A DNA stretch of 64,000 nt from Lachnospiraceae bacterium (GTDB lineage: Bacteria; Bacillota; Clostridia; Lachnospirales; Lachnospiraceae). Position numbers and translations under genes: made by a program. The stretch covers positions 16,795 through 80,794 of the forward strand of contig JAFSRP010000026.1 in NCBI GenBank assembly GCA_017446045.1, in the 5' to 3' direction. The notes under the pieces were generated by a model, which was not told the DNA's origin, did not search any database, and saw nothing but the letters and a program-made list of their open reading frames with translations. Shown piece by piece: positions 1 through 8,552 of this stretch. The number at the start of each line of letters is the position of its first letter. The stretch's first letter is position 1.

Positions 1-860
1 TCCGCCTGCTTCAGGGGACGCGGATCAGACCAGCTGAACCCGCGCTCATTGAGGTAATGCGCGAGACGCACATGGTCCGGGATGCGGACGCCGATCCGGT
101 CGAGCTCATCATAATGGTCGTAGAGGATCTCCGCGGGATCGCCGTCATAGATGATGTGTCCCTCATGCATGACGATCATATGGTCGGTGAATTCCACAAG
201 GTCCGTCAGGTCATGCTCAATGACCAGGAAGGTCATATTGATCTCCTGTTTCAGCTCTGCCAGGATATCCATGACTTCCTGCTTACTGATCGGGTCCAGG
301 TCGGTCGTAGGATCATCCAGCACGATGATGTCCGGGCGCACAGCCAGTGAAGATGCGATGGACACCTTCTGTTTCTGTCCGCCGGAAAGGGAGAAGGTCA
401 GCCGGTTGCTGATATCTTTGATCCTAAGCTTCTCCAGCGAATACTGTACTCTCTCTACGATCTCGTCATGCTTATATCCCTGACACTCCACGCCCAGAGC
501 GACTTCATCCACCACGCGGATGGAAAAGATCTGGTCCTCCGGATTCTGGAATACCATGCCGATCTTACGGCTCAGCTCATACAGCTCCACATCCGTGGTG
601 TTCATGCCGCTGACCCACACATCACCGTACATCTCGCCGTTGGCAAGATGCGGGATAATGCCGTTCAGACACTTTGCCAGCGTAGTCTTGCCGCTGCCGG
701 AAGACCCGCAGAGCAGCACGAACTCACCCTGTTTGATTTCAAAATTTACATCGGCGATCGCGTCAGCGTCGACCTCCGGATACCGGAAGCGCAGGTCTTT
801 GGTGCGAATGACGACATTCTCCGGGATCTCCGCTGTTGTTTTCTCGATCTGTTCACTCAT
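1..860 (-). CDS. ECF transporter ATPase (A component), 3' end beyond window
   Basis: This is the ATP-hydrolysing subunit of an energy-coupling factor vitamin or trace-nutrient importer, acting on the inner membrane face. The frame is open from an ATG at 860 to the window edge, giving 286 codons with no stop. A Walker A motif (CGSSGSGKT, about residues 50-58), an ABC signature (LSGGQKQK), a Walker B motif (IIVLDDPTTDLDP) and an H-loop (VIEHDLTD) are all readable. One nucleotide-binding domain is complete by about residue 240, and the protein continues past it. It may therefore be the double-ATPase (YkoD-like) type of about 560 residues rather than a single EcfA. It is the last visible gene of a minus-strand set with the T and S components; the gap to the T component is 33 bp. 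The substrate cannot be read from this subunit. Confidence 0.93.
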   Translation of the reverse strand, partial: MSEQIEKTTAEIPENVVIRTKDLRFRYPEVDADAIADVNFEIKQGEFVLLCGSSGSGKTTLAKCLNGIIPHLANGEMYGDVWVSGMNTTDVELYELSRKIGMVFQNPEDQIFSIRVVDEVALGVECQGYKHDEIVERVQYSLEKLRIKDISNRLTFSLSGGQKQKVSIASSLAVRPDIIVLDDPTTDLDPISKQEVMDILAELKQEINMTFLVIEHDLTDLVEFTDHMIVMHEGHIIYDGDPAEILYDHYDELDRIGVRIPDHVRLAHYLNERGFSWSDPRPLKQA

Positions 861-893
861 AGATATAGTTTCCTTCCATGTCGGATACCGGAC

Positions 894-1700
894 TTACTGT
901 CCTTTTACCAGCGGGTTGATACCCAGATGAAATACATAACGCATGACAAATGCCGCGATAAATACAGCGATGCAGAATACGAGCATGATGTAGTCCGAAG
1001 TCTTGAATTTGAACTCCTGGTAATAATCCTTCCATGCGCGCATTCCGAAACCTTTGGATTCCACCGCGAGGCCGGTAGTGCGGCTCTTGCGCAGGCTGTT
1101 GATCATCAGCGGTGTGACTGCCAGTTTGAAGGCGTTGAAGGTCTTCTTGAATCCGCCCTTCTCCACGCCGCGGATCGTCTGCGCCGTACTGACATTGCTC
1201 ATCTCCGAGCTGACCAGCGGGAACATGCGCAGGGCACCCATCATCATGAAGGATACCGACATGGGCATATGCATCTTCATCATGGCTTTTGCGAGCTGCG
1301 CCGGGTCGGTCGTACAGATCAGCAGCAGCGCGACCACATACGGGATCACCGCGCGGATGCCCAGTGTGATGCCGGAAGTCAGACCGATCTTTGTCGCGCG
1401 CATAAAACCGAGATCCAGCAGGACCTTGTTATCCGGATAGTCATAGTTGTAAAAGGTCGAGAACAGGACCGTGACCAGGCCGAACACCACTGCCGCCCAA
1501 AGAAGGGCGCGGATCGGACGCGGATCGATCTTGGCACTCAGCCATACCGGTACAACCAGCAGGCCGCAGGCCAGGACATACTTGGCATCCGTAAAGAACA
1601 GCGGGATCGTACAGAATACGAGAATATAAAGCAGCTTCACTCTCGGGTCCAGCCGATGGACCCAGGTATCTTTTTCATAATTGATTGCAAAATCTGACAT
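894..1700 (-). CDS. ECF transporter transmembrane T component
   Basis: A 268-aa integral membrane protein that couples ATP hydrolysis by the A subunits to the substrate-binding S component. The N-terminal portion has four or five hydrophobic segments. A cytoplasmic region near residues 155-215 carries the EcfT-type coupling helices, with short Ala/Arg-rich stretches (GALRMFPLVSSEMSNV and AVESKGFGMR) typical of CbiQ/EcfT proteins. A last hydrophobic helix follows near residues 235-257. Length fits the family (about 250-280 aa). It sits between the S component and the A component on the same strand. The start ATG at 1700 follows a GGGAGC ribosome site. Confidence in the family is high; the transported compound is unknown. 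Confidence 0.9.
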   Translation of the reverse strand: MSDFAINYEKDTWVHRLDPRVKLLYILVFCTIPLFFTDAKYVLACGLLVVPVWLSAKIDPRPIRALLWAAVVFGLVTVLFSTFYNYDYPDNKVLLDLGFMRATKIGLTSGITLGIRAVIPYVVALLLICTTDPAQLAKAMMKMHMPMSVSFMMMGALRMFPLVSSEMSNVSTAQTIRGVEKGGFKKTFNAFKLAVTPLMINSLRKSRTTGLAVESKGFGMRAWKDYYQEFKFKTSDYIMLVFCIAVFIAAFVMRYVFHLGINPLVKGQ

Positions 1701-1753
1701 TTCCGGTCAATGCTCCCTTCGTAAATGCGAAAGAAAGGCCTTTTTTTACAAAG

Positions 1754-1784
1754 ACTTCCGATGGCGTGACCCGCCACCGGAAGT
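1754..1784 (-). terminator. Intercistronic hairpin between ECF S and T genes
   Basis: A 12-bp inverted repeat (ACTTCCG-GTGGC paired with GCCATCGGAAGT, one wobble pair) around a 7-base loop lies 70-100 bp past the S-component stop. On the minus strand it is followed by CTTTG and then an A-rich stretch rather than a clean U-tract. It may act as a weak terminator or as an RNA-stability hairpin that sets different expression of S and T components. Confidence 0.5.
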
Positions 1785-1856
1785 GTCAATTTGCTATTGA
1801 TCCGCGTGTATCGATGACGCGCAGATAGAACTGCCGCCTGTCGTTTCCGCAGAAGA

Positions 1857-2429
1857 TCAGTTGCTGGTCAGTTTGTGGCCCTGGATACCGACTGCCAGAC
1901 CCAGCTTGGTGCCGAGCAGGGAAAGAACGACTGCGCCCAGGAAGGCAACGAGCATCATCCAGACTTCGCAGGGAACCAGGAATACATTGAAGATCATCCA
2001 GAATGTGAACCAGAAATAGAAGCACATATAGATGAAACCGAAGAGGTACATCCAATTGCTGTGATAGACATCTGTCGGATCATCCGGGAACTTTGACTTT
2101 CCGACCGCATCCATGATGAACTCCACGATAAGAGAGCCAACGAACGCATAGATCCAGTACAGCCAATGCTCACCCTGCAGGAAGAAGTCGATCGCGACCC
2201 AGCCGATGGTGTAGTAGAAGCAGGTCCACTTTTTCTTAACGACTGCGCAGCATGCCGTGAAGCAGAACGTACTGAACATCTGCATGAACGAATGGTTGAA
2301 CGGGAAGACCACGCCGGCCATCTTGAACACGAGGAACAGTACACGGACAAGAGCCGCGAACACCACGCAGGTGATCAGGTCGACCGCGTTAAACTTCAGG
2401 TTGCCCTTTTTTGCTTTTGCTTCTGCCAT
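1857..2429 (-). CDS. ECF transporter S component (substrate-binding membrane protein)
   Basis: A 190-aa, strongly hydrophobic protein with about five to six membrane helices, rich in Phe, Trp and Tyr (for example the FIYMCFYFWFTFWMIF stretch near residues 131-146). Size, topology and position directly before an EcfT and an EcfA gene identify it as the substrate-specific S subunit. It resembles the YkoE/MptE-like group more than the classical RibU, ThiT or BioY types, whose signature motifs were not found. Its start ATG at 2429 has a good GGAGG site seven to eight bases upstream. The ligand is unknown. Because the upstream gene is an opine-dehydrogenase-family enzyme, an amino-acid-derived ligand is possible, but that is inference only. 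Confidence 0.82.
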   Translation of the reverse strand: MAEAKAKKGNLKFNAVDLITCVVFAALVRVLFLVFKMAGVVFPFNHSFMQMFSTFCFTACCAVVKKKWTCFYYTIGWVAIDFFLQGEHWLYWIYAFVGSLIVEFIMDAVGKSKFPDDPTDVYHSNWMYLFGFIYMCFYFWFTFWMIFNVFLVPCEVWMMLVAFLGAVVLSLLGTKLGLAVGIQGHKLTSN

Positions 2430-2479
2430 AATAAAAAACCTCCAATCCCCTATATATATCGTGACAGATATATCTTTGA

Positions 2480-3514
2480 TCAGGCTTTGATCAGCCTGTC
2501 AAGATCCTCTTTGGTAAACTCCACGCCTTCGTCCATATAGTTCTCACCGGTCAGGCAGGACGCGAATGTGACCAGCGCGTCGGTATAGGGCGTGGGGACG
2601 CCGTACAGCCTGCCGATCTTGCCGACCGGCGCCACGCCGTACGGGATATCCTCCGTGATATAACGGAAATGGAACGACGTCGGTCCCATTGCGCGCTGGT
2701 AGACCTCATTCTCATGCAGCGCGTCGAAAAGGTTATCGTGCTTGATCTCCCAGAAAGAATTGATTCCGGTCAGGATGTCCGGGATCTCCAGTCCGAGCGC
2801 CTTCGCGACCTGCACTCTCTCCGCGTCGATCTTTACGATATAATCTACCGTCATCGGGGAAATGCCGTTGCCGTAGAACTTGTAAGGCTCCGCATTTTCC
2901 GTCCGGGCCGTGTTCAGGATCGTGATCGGCACATGGATGACGGGGTTGGTCGAACTTAAGGTCGTCCGGAGAATGCTGTCGTCCGGCTTCAGTGCCGGAA
3001 GGTACGGCTTCAGTTCCTCCACCAGCGCCCCGCTGCGGGCGGGATCGGTAGCAGCGAGAAGAATGTTGGATTTAAGGGAATAATGTACCCTGCCGTACTC
3101 CTTGCTGGAAGCGACGAACAGCTGGGATCCGGTCTCCGCCAGCGTGATATCCTTCTCCTCGAGAAGGCCGCCGAGCGTTGTCATCCCTTCAAACGCGCCC
3201 CAGTTGGCGTTGGTCACCACGATCTTCTGTCCGGCTTTCAGAACAGGCTTCAGTTTCTCAAAGATCTCCTTATGGACGCCTGCCGTCGTCATGATCATCA
3301 GGACATCGCCGAACGCCACTGCTTCCGCAAAATCTGTGGTACACGCGAGCTTCCAGGTTCCCTCAACGGAACCCGTGGACGTGATGCCGCCGTTTCGGAT
3401 CGCCTCCGCCTTCTCCGGATTCCTGGTCCAAAGACATACTTCCGCTCCCTGGCTCCGCAGATACGCAGCCATGGCATGTCCTGTGTTGCCCGCACCCAAA
3501 ACCGTAAACTTCAT
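2480..3514 (-). CDS. NAD(P)-dependent opine (octopine/nopaline) dehydrogenase family protein
   Basis: A 344-aa dehydrogenase. Opine dehydrogenases reductively condense an amino acid with a 2-oxo acid, or oxidise the opine back. The N-terminus shows a Rossmann nucleotide site (GAGNTGHAMA, residues 7-16) followed by the beta2 end (LWTRNPEKAE). The C-terminal half carries the family helical domain with an N-P-V-I-H-V stretch (about residues 190-195) and a conserved H-x-N-E-like region (ALHENEVYQR). Length is close to the family (about 350-400 aa). Start ATG 3514 has a GAGGAAGG site 11 bases upstream. It is followed after 50 bp by the ECF S component on the same strand, so co-transcription is likely. 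Octopine-like, metallophore-type or unrelated 2-hydroxy or amino acid substrates all remain possible. Confidence 0.83.
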   Translation of the reverse strand: MKFTVLGAGNTGHAMAAYLRSQGAEVCLWTRNPEKAEAIRNGGITSTGSVEGTWKLACTTDFAEAVAFGDVLMIMTTAGVHKEIFEKLKPVLKAGQKIVVTNANWGAFEGMTTLGGLLEEKDITLAETGSQLFVASSKEYGRVHYSLKSNILLAATDPARSGALVEELKPYLPALKPDDSILRTTLSSTNPVIHVPITILNTARTENAEPYKFYGNGISPMTVDYIVKIDAERVQVAKALGLEIPDILTGINSFWEIKHDNLFDALHENEVYQRAMGPTSFHFRYITEDIPYGVAPVGKIGRLYGVPTPYTDALVTFASCLTGENYMDEGVEFTKEDLDRLIKA

Positions 3515-3621
3515 AAGCTGTCCGACCTTCCTCTTTGATCAGCCTTCCTGTTTGACCCGGAAAGCAAAGTTATATCAGCAATTGTAAATCATTGTATGTG
3601 ATATAATACAAAAAAGCAAGC

Positions 3622-3897
3622 CTATCCTTCGATTCGCTCCTCACTGCCGGCAAAAAATGCCTCTATAGCCGGCCTGTCAAAAGGCCTGCAGCCTTCCGCA
3701 AAGTCCGCCGCCATGTAGCGCAGGACCTGTGCCGCGCAGTCAGCATCCGTGATCGCGCGGTTGGACCTGAAAAGATCGCCGAACTCATCCTGGATCTCCC
3801 ACCAGCTCTCATAATGCCGGCGGCTCAAAACCGCGCGCCCGTCCTTCAAATAGATCAGCCATGCTTTGACAAATTCATCCGCTCCGATCATTGCCAT
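3622..3897 (-). CDS. Small protein of unknown function (91 aa)
   Basis: A 91-aa acidic, soluble protein with no signal peptide or membrane helix. I do not recognise a family. The start ATG at 3897 is supported by a strong GGGAGGAAAG ribosome site. Trp/Tyr-rich N-terminal half (AWLIYLKDG, SRRHYESWWEIQDEFG) and a compact length suggest a small folded domain. It lies between the aldehyde dehydrogenase and the opine dehydrogenase on the same strand, with a 107-bp gap to the latter that contains an AT-rich putative promoter stretch. Real gene likely; function unknown. Confidence 0.6.
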   Translation of the reverse strand: MAMIGADEFVKAWLIYLKDGRAVLSRRHYESWWEIQDEFGDLFRSNRAITDADCAAQVLRYMAADFAEGCRPFDRPAIEAFFAGSEERIEG

Positions 3898-3996
3898 TGT
3901 CTTTCCTCCCGATGTTCATTCTCCGATGCGATTATACACTATCCGGCCCGAAGTTAAAACACCTTCTCCGGGATCCGCCCAGCCAGCCGCAAATAA

Positions 3997-4036
3997 ATGC
4001 CCATGAAACCGACCGGTTGATCAGTTTCATGGGCAT
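3997..4036 (-). terminator. Hairpin, likely terminator downstream of the aldehyde dehydrogenase
   Basis: A perfect 13-bp inverted repeat (ATGCCCATGAAAC paired with GTTTCATGGGCAT) around a 14-base loop. On the minus strand the stem is followed by TTATTTG, a short U-rich tail. It lies 210 bp past the aldehyde dehydrogenase stop and beyond the hairpin-rich element at 4066-4256. Confidence 0.55.
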
Positions 4037-4065
4037 GATGTCTTTATACTCCTGTAATCAGGTCA

Positions 4066-4256
4066 AACTGCTGAATCAATCAGCGGCAAGCTCTGCTAAG
4101 CTCGCACGGCGTTGCCTCTTGTGCAGCTAAAGCATCCATCTCACAACGGATAGCTTCGCTATCCTGTTCGATTAGGATTGCTAAGCGCCGTCGCACACGA
4201 TTGACGTAGCGCTCATCGGCGCCCTTGCGGGCTTGATTCGCTGAGTCAATCAGCGA
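4066..4256. repeat. Hairpin-rich 190-bp element abutting the aldehyde dehydrogenase stop codon
   Basis: Near-identical imperfect palindromes (CTGAATCAATCAGCG and CTGAGTCAATCAGCG) bound a 170-bp segment packed with short inverted repeats: GCCC-GCAA-GGGC, GGATAGC-GAA-GCTATCC and GCGAGCT-TAGCAG-AGCTTGC. The right-hand boundary contains the TGA stop of the aldehyde dehydrogenase. A 63-codon frame crosses the segment on the minus strand (4271 to 4080), but it overlaps the end of the dehydrogenase and has no clear ribosome site. The architecture suggests a small inserted element or a structured RNA. Confidence 0.5.
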
Positions 4257-5607
4257 ACATCGCCGCCGCATCCGGAAGCGGCTTGTCGAGCAGCGTGACT
4301 GCCTTGGATACGTTCAGCATGTGGATGTAGTCCACGTTGCCTGCCAGGATGTTGTTGCCCCAGGTGCCGCAGCCTTCGGATACTGCCGGTGAGAGCGCGT
4401 TGTTGCACGGGCCCCACGCGTACGGAGTCGGCTGGTTGATCAGGACTCTCGATACCGGGATGCGCTCGCAGTAGTATCTGATATGTGCGTCATCGTTGGA
4501 GAAGATGCCTGCGCTGTGGCCGATGCCGCCGCTCTCTTCCATGTTCCGGATCGCCATGTCGACCGCGTTCTCGAAGGTATCATAGCTCTTCATCGTCGTG
4601 ATCGGTCCGAGGATCTCCTCGTTCAGGATGTCCGCGGCGCCGATCTCCTCGACCTTGAGGGCGATGACCTTGGTATCCTTCGGGATGTCGAAGCCTGCTG
4701 CCTTCGCGATGACCGGGGCGTCCTTGCCGACCAGCTCCGGATCCGGCTTTCCGTTCTCCATGAACAGGGCTTTGCGGAACTTATCTACATCCGCCGCATC
4801 TTCGAAGACAGCGATGCCCGCCTTGCGGAATGCTGCCATCACTTCCTTCTCCAGCTCTTCCGGATACAGGAACAGGTTCTCGCCGTCGCACAGGATGCCG
4901 TTATCGGATCCGACTGCCTCTACAGACTGCACCGCCGCGTCGTCGATGTCATAGCCCCTGTCCAGGATGACAGGCGGGTTGCCCGGGCCTACGCCGTATG
5001 CCGGGGTGCCTGAGCTGTACGCTGCCTTCGTAAGGCCGAAGGAACCGGTCGCGATGATAAGGTCTGCCTTCTCCATCAGCTCTGCGGAAAGCGCGATGGT
5101 CGGCTCTTCGATGATCTGCGCCAGGTCTTCCGGAGCGCCGCACTTCCTCAGCGCTTCACGGATCAGCTCGATCGTATGGGTGGAGGACTTCTTTGCTCTC
5201 GGTGCCGGGCAGACGATCATGGCGTTCTTGCCCTTGACGATGTGCATGAAGTTGCCTAAAGGTGTAACGTTCGGGTTAGTGGCAGGAGTGATCGCCGCGA
5301 TGACGCCGATCGGGTGCGCGATCTCCATGAGGCCCTGCTCAGGATCCTCGTTGATGATGCCGACGGACTTTTTATCCTTCAGATAATCCCAGAAATGTGC
5401 CGGGGTGTCGGTGTTCTTCGCGACCTTATCCTGGTAAAAGCCAAGGCCGGTCTCTTCCACTGCCTCTGCTGCCAGCTCTTCGGCATGCTTATAGATGATC
5501 TTGGCTGCTTCGTACACAAGCTTGTCGACCTGTGCCTGATCGTAATCCTTGATCGCTGCGACTGCCGCTCTCGCCTTCGCGATGCGCTCCTCAACTGTTA
5601 AGCTCAT
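4246..5607 (-). CDS. CoA-acylating aldehyde dehydrogenase family protein
   Basis: A 453-aa enzyme of the aldehyde dehydrogenase superfamily, of the type that oxidises an aldehyde to an acyl-CoA with NAD(P)+ (SucD, EutE/PduP and sulfoacetaldehyde dehydrogenase relatives). The start at 5607 (MSLTVEERI) is chosen over an upstream ATG because AGGAGAG lies just before it. The segment AITPATNPNVTPLGN (about residues 115-129) is the nucleotide-binding region, and NGILCDGENL (about residues 245-254) holds the catalytic cysteine. The C-terminus has the GCGTWGNNI motif common to acylating members. No microcompartment targeting peptide is obvious. It is followed by the 211-aa gene upstream (175 bp) and an amino-acid permease. 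The true aldehyde substrate is not determinable. Confidence 0.88.
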   Translation of the reverse strand: MSLTVEERIAKARAAVAAIKDYDQAQVDKLVYEAAKIIYKHAEELAAEAVEETGLGFYQDKVAKNTDTPAHFWDYLKDKKSVGIINEDPEQGLMEIAHPIGVIAAITPATNPNVTPLGNFMHIVKGKNAMIVCPAPRAKKSSTHTIELIREALRKCGAPEDLAQIIEEPTIALSAELMEKADLIIATGSFGLTKAAYSSGTPAYGVGPGNPPVILDRGYDIDDAAVQSVEAVGSDNGILCDGENLFLYPEELEKEVMAAFRKAGIAVFEDAADVDKFRKALFMENGKPDPELVGKDAPVIAKAAGFDIPKDTKVIALKVEEIGAADILNEEILGPITTMKSYDTFENAVDMAIRNMEESGGIGHSAGIFSNDDAHIRYYCERIPVSRVLINQPTPYAWGPCNNALSPAVSEGCGTWGNNILAGNVDYIHMLNVSKAVTLLDKPLPDAAAMFAD

Positions 5608-5781
5608 GGTTTTCTCTCCTTTTTCAAAAATCTTATTTCGGACCACTGTATCTTTTGCCGATTCTGGTATCAGCTTATCTGAAAAAGTCCGCAAATGCTA
5701 TTACCCTGCCGGGTGAATTCGCGGTTTCAGCCTTCGGCATTGTCCGAAAAAAGCACAAATGCTTCCTGTGTACTGGAATGA

Positions 5782-6417
5782 TCACAGACTGTTGTTGACC
5801 ACAGCATCCCCCAAAAGCTCGAACAGCTCGAAGAACAGTATGCATTCTTCGGTCTTTGGCAGGATCAGATTGGTGATGGGCGGAATGAGGATCCAGGTGG
5901 CGGAACCGATCATACTTTCCATACTGATGGTAAAAGCGCCGGATCCCTCTTCGTGACGGATCTCCAGGTCAAAGATATCCAAAGCCCGGATCCGGTCCAT
6001 GATCAGCGGATTGGACAGCCGGGCAAGATATGCGTCCTTTTGGGCAAAGTCTTCGCTGACCCAGCGTTTGCATACCCATTGCGTATCTTTCAATCTGAAC
6101 TGAAGCTCGAAATGGCAGGTCCCCGTTTCCGTAAAGCGCTCATTGACCGGGATCTCGCTCAGCATCTGCAGATTATAGTTGACTGACATGAATCGGTTTT
6201 CCCAGTTGTAGACGAGCGTGAGCCCATTCAGGTAGCGAAACCGCTGCAGTGTCAGCTTTCTGAGCAATGTGCCGCTCTCCACGCCGGTACAGCTGCTCCC
6301 GGCAGCATCCCGGAATTTGTCAGCGAGCACCGTGAGCTTACGCTCCACCCTCCGGGTCACAAAGCTGTTTCTGGCCTGTGCCGCATTTCTGTTTTTTTCC
6401 TTTTGAAGTAAACCCAT
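5782..6417 (-). CDS. Protein of unknown function (211 aa)
   Basis: A 211-aa soluble protein beginning with a Lys/Arg-rich segment (LLQKEKNRNAAQARNSF). No family recognised. The central part reads as alternating beta strands with many aromatic residues, and the C-terminal third is hydrophobic with prolines (ATWILIPPITNLILP, about residues 173-187). There is a plausible AGGA ribosome site seven bases before ATG 6417. It lies between the permease and the acylating aldehyde dehydrogenase on one strand. It may belong to the same catabolic unit, but nothing in the sequence states its role. Confidence 0.6.
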   Translation of the reverse strand: MGLLQKEKNRNAAQARNSFVTRRVERKLTVLADKFRDAAGSSCTGVESGTLLRKLTLQRFRYLNGLTLVYNWENRFMSVNYNLQMLSEIPVNERFTETGTCHFELQFRLKDTQWVCKRWVSEDFAQKDAYLARLSNPLIMDRIRALDIFDLEIRHEEGSGAFTISMESMIGSATWILIPPITNLILPKTEECILFFELFELLGDAVVNNSL

Positions 6418-6458
6418 ACCAGATCCTGTTTCCTGTCGCCCGTTATCTCAGGGGGAAT

Positions 6459-6482
6459 GGGACAGGCTTCCGAGCCTGCCCC
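6459..6482. other. Intercistronic hairpin between permease and 211-aa gene
   Basis: Inverted repeat GGGACAGGCT-tccg-AGCCTGCCCC. The U-rich tail (ATTTTTCTTT) is on the plus strand, so on the transcribed minus strand it is a hairpin without a U-tract. It may protect the upstream permease message or terminate a plus-strand transcript. Confidence 0.45.
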
Positions 6483-6505
6483 ATTTTTCTTTATAAAACT
6501 TCAGA

Positions 6506-7945
6506 TCAAAGCGCGTTTCTGTTCTTCAGCCACTCCACGACCGCTTCATCCCAGACAGGCAGGTACTCTGTCCTGTCGCGGATCATCTTGACGGCGTCTT
6601 CCAGGCTGGAGACTTCATTGATCGGGTGACCGTGCGTCTTGTTCCAGACAATGATAAATACGATAACGACCGCGATCCAGATCAGGGTGATCGCAATGTA
6701 GGTGCTGATGGTGTAGATGGCATACAGGGAGCCGATGATACCGATCGCAAAGACCAGCGGAGCTGCCGGGACCTTAAACAGTCTCGGGAAGTCCGGATAC
6801 TTCTTGCGAAGCACCAGTACGTCGACCATTGCCAGGATGTAGCAGCCGAGCCATGCCACGCAGACGATGTTGATGAACATGTTCATGATGTCGGCAGTGC
6901 CGCCCTTCATGCAGATGTAGATGGTGCAGAAGAACATCAGGAAGAAGCAGAAGATAGTGCCCCAGACCGGGATGCGGTACTTGGGATGCACGTATCCGAA
7001 GCCCTTCGGAAGCTGTCCCTGACGGGCCAGGCCGTAGAACATACGCGGCAGGGCTGCCAGCTGGGAATTCGCGGTGGTAAAGGAAGCCAGGATGGTGATG
7101 ATGCTCATGACTGCCGCGCCGATGAAGCCCATGGATCCTCTCGCGCCGTCGATATGGCTGACGCCGGAGGTGACCAGCACCTGCAGATCCGTATACTTCA
7201 GGGATGCATAGGAGAAAATGATATCGATCACATAGATGGAAATGAGAGCTGCGAAAAGAGCCTTCGGGATGACCTTATACGGCTCCCTGGTCTCTTCCGC
7301 CATCGGACAGCAGTTCTCAAATCCGATGTACCACCAGATGGACGATCCGACCGCGCCGAACACGGCTGCATATCCTTCTGCCGGAAGATGCGGGTTGGCG
7401 ACCGGGGTGCAGCCCAGCGCGCTCTCACCGACGCCCAGGAGACCCAGGACCGCGATGATCGCGTAGGCGATCATCATGCCGATCGGCAGCGCGCCTGCAA
7501 ACTTGCCGTAAATGCCGACATCGAAGATATTGATCAGCAGGCAGGCGACCAGGAACAGAAGGCTCGTGATCAGGGCCGGAATGCCGGTGACTTCCTGCAG
7601 GGAGTAGCCGCTCATCGCCATCTGCGTGGATCCGTCGGCAGCTGCCAGGAGGACATAGGTGCCCAGTACCGCCAGGGTACCCCAGAAACGTCCCAGTGCC
7701 GGGTTCGTATAGTCGGAGATCATGCCGCCGCCCGGAAGCATCGCGCTCAGCTCAGAGAATGCGAGAGCCGCGCTCAGGATCGGGATCAGGCCGATCAGTG
7801 AAGTGAGCCACACGCCATAGCTGGCCTGTCCGGCGACCTGTGTTACGGAGAACATTGCGGTACCGGAGACGACGAGGCCCATGGCTGCGCCGTAGGTTGC
7901 GCTGAAACCAAGTACACGTTTCAGTTTTGCTTGTTTCTCTTCCAT
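6506..7945 (-). CDS. APC-superfamily amino acid permease
   Basis: A 479-aa cytoplasmic-membrane transporter with about twelve hydrophobic helices. The N-terminal GFSATYGAAMGLVVSGTAMF stretch corresponds to TM1 with the substrate-binding helix break of the amino acid-polyamine-organocation superfamily. The loop EETREPYKVIPKALFAA after TM6 matches the conserved EE-x-x-x-P-x-k-x-i-P-x-A motif of this superfamily. The start ATG at 7945 follows an AGGAGG site. It opens a minus-strand series with the 211-aa protein and the aldehyde dehydrogenase. An amino acid or amine feeding that aldehyde step is a reasonable inference. The C-terminal 40 residues are hydrophilic and cytoplasmic. Confidence 0.9.
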   Translation of the reverse strand: MEEKQAKLKRVLGFSATYGAAMGLVVSGTAMFSVTQVAGQASYGVWLTSLIGLIPILSAALAFSELSAMLPGGGMISDYTNPALGRFWGTLAVLGTYVLLAAADGSTQMAMSGYSLQEVTGIPALITSLLFLVACLLINIFDVGIYGKFAGALPIGMMIAYAIIAVLGLLGVGESALGCTPVANPHLPAEGYAAVFGAVGSSIWWYIGFENCCPMAEETREPYKVIPKALFAALISIYVIDIIFSYASLKYTDLQVLVTSGVSHIDGARGSMGFIGAAVMSIITILASFTTANSQLAALPRMFYGLARQGQLPKGFGYVHPKYRIPVWGTIFCFFLMFFCTIYICMKGGTADIMNMFINIVCVAWLGCYILAMVDVLVLRKKYPDFPRLFKVPAAPLVFAIGIIGSLYAIYTISTYIAITLIWIAVVIVFIIVWNKTHGHPINEVSSLEDAVKMIRDRTEYLPVWDEAVVEWLKNRNAL

Positions 7946-8033
7946 AATTACCTCCTCTCAAAAATGCTTGTGTCGTATGTATTGCTTCGCTTTTCCGTTT
8001 TACCGTTTTGCCTTATCCCACGCGGATCCGCTT

Positions 8034-8552
8034 TCAGCCGCCGTAATACATCTTCAGGACTGCCTTATCCAGAACATGGCCTTCAATGGCATTGCGAAGA
8101 TCCGCATAATAGAAGCCCTGCTTCAGATCCGGCACAAAGTCGAGCGCATACATGGTGAGCTCATACGTATGCCGGCGGCCCGGCGCAGGTCCGCCGAATC
8201 CGACCTTTACTGCTTCGGAGAGCTCCTCATACGGCCCATAGGGCAGTGCCCAGCTGTTATGCCCGTGGATCAGGGCGGCTTCTGTCTTCGCGCCGTTTTC
8301 CGGAAGCTCATGCATGGATGCCGGAATGCCTGCCGCGATCCAATGGATCCAGATCACCCCTTCGTCCTCGGCATTGTCATAATCCATGTACTCCAATGCG
8401 TAGGAGACGGTCCCTGCCGGCGCGCCTTCCCAGGCGAACGGGAAAGAAAGCTGCGGTACACCTTCGAGGACCGTGCTTTGGTCCGGTGTATCGATCCCGT
8501 ATCTCTTGTCAAGATAGCCGTCACGGACAGCATCGCTGTACAAAATGAACAT
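8034..8552 (-). CDS. YbhB/YbcL family Raf-kinase-inhibitor-like (PEBP) protein
   Basis: A 172-aa cytosolic protein of the phosphatidylethanolamine-binding-protein fold. Family marks are PQLSFPFAWEGAP (about residues 33-45), the IHWIAAGIPAS segment (about residues 69-79) and YGPYEEL followed by GFGGPAPG-RHTYELTMYAL. Length is usual for bacterial YbhB proteins (about 155-190 aa). The ATG at 8552 has a strong AAGGAGG site. It is preceded by a 180-bp AT-rich region that probably carries its promoter. Biochemical function of bacterial members is poorly defined; small-molecule or kinase-inhibitor roles are proposed for relatives. Confidence 0.9.
   Translation of the reverse strand: MFILYSDAVRDGYLDKRYGIDTPDQSTVLEGVPQLSFPFAWEGAPAGTVSYALEYMDYDNAEDEGVIWIHWIAAGIPASMHELPENGAKTEAALIHGHNSWALPYGPYEELSEAVKVGFGGPAPGRRHTYELTMYALDFVPDLKQGFYYADLRNAIEGHVLDKAVLKMYYGG

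Noticed and set aside
468-1697. Long plus-strand frame opposite the ECF T component
   Set aside because: Product is rich in Asp, His and Arg with no motif, and it is antisense to a clear membrane protein.
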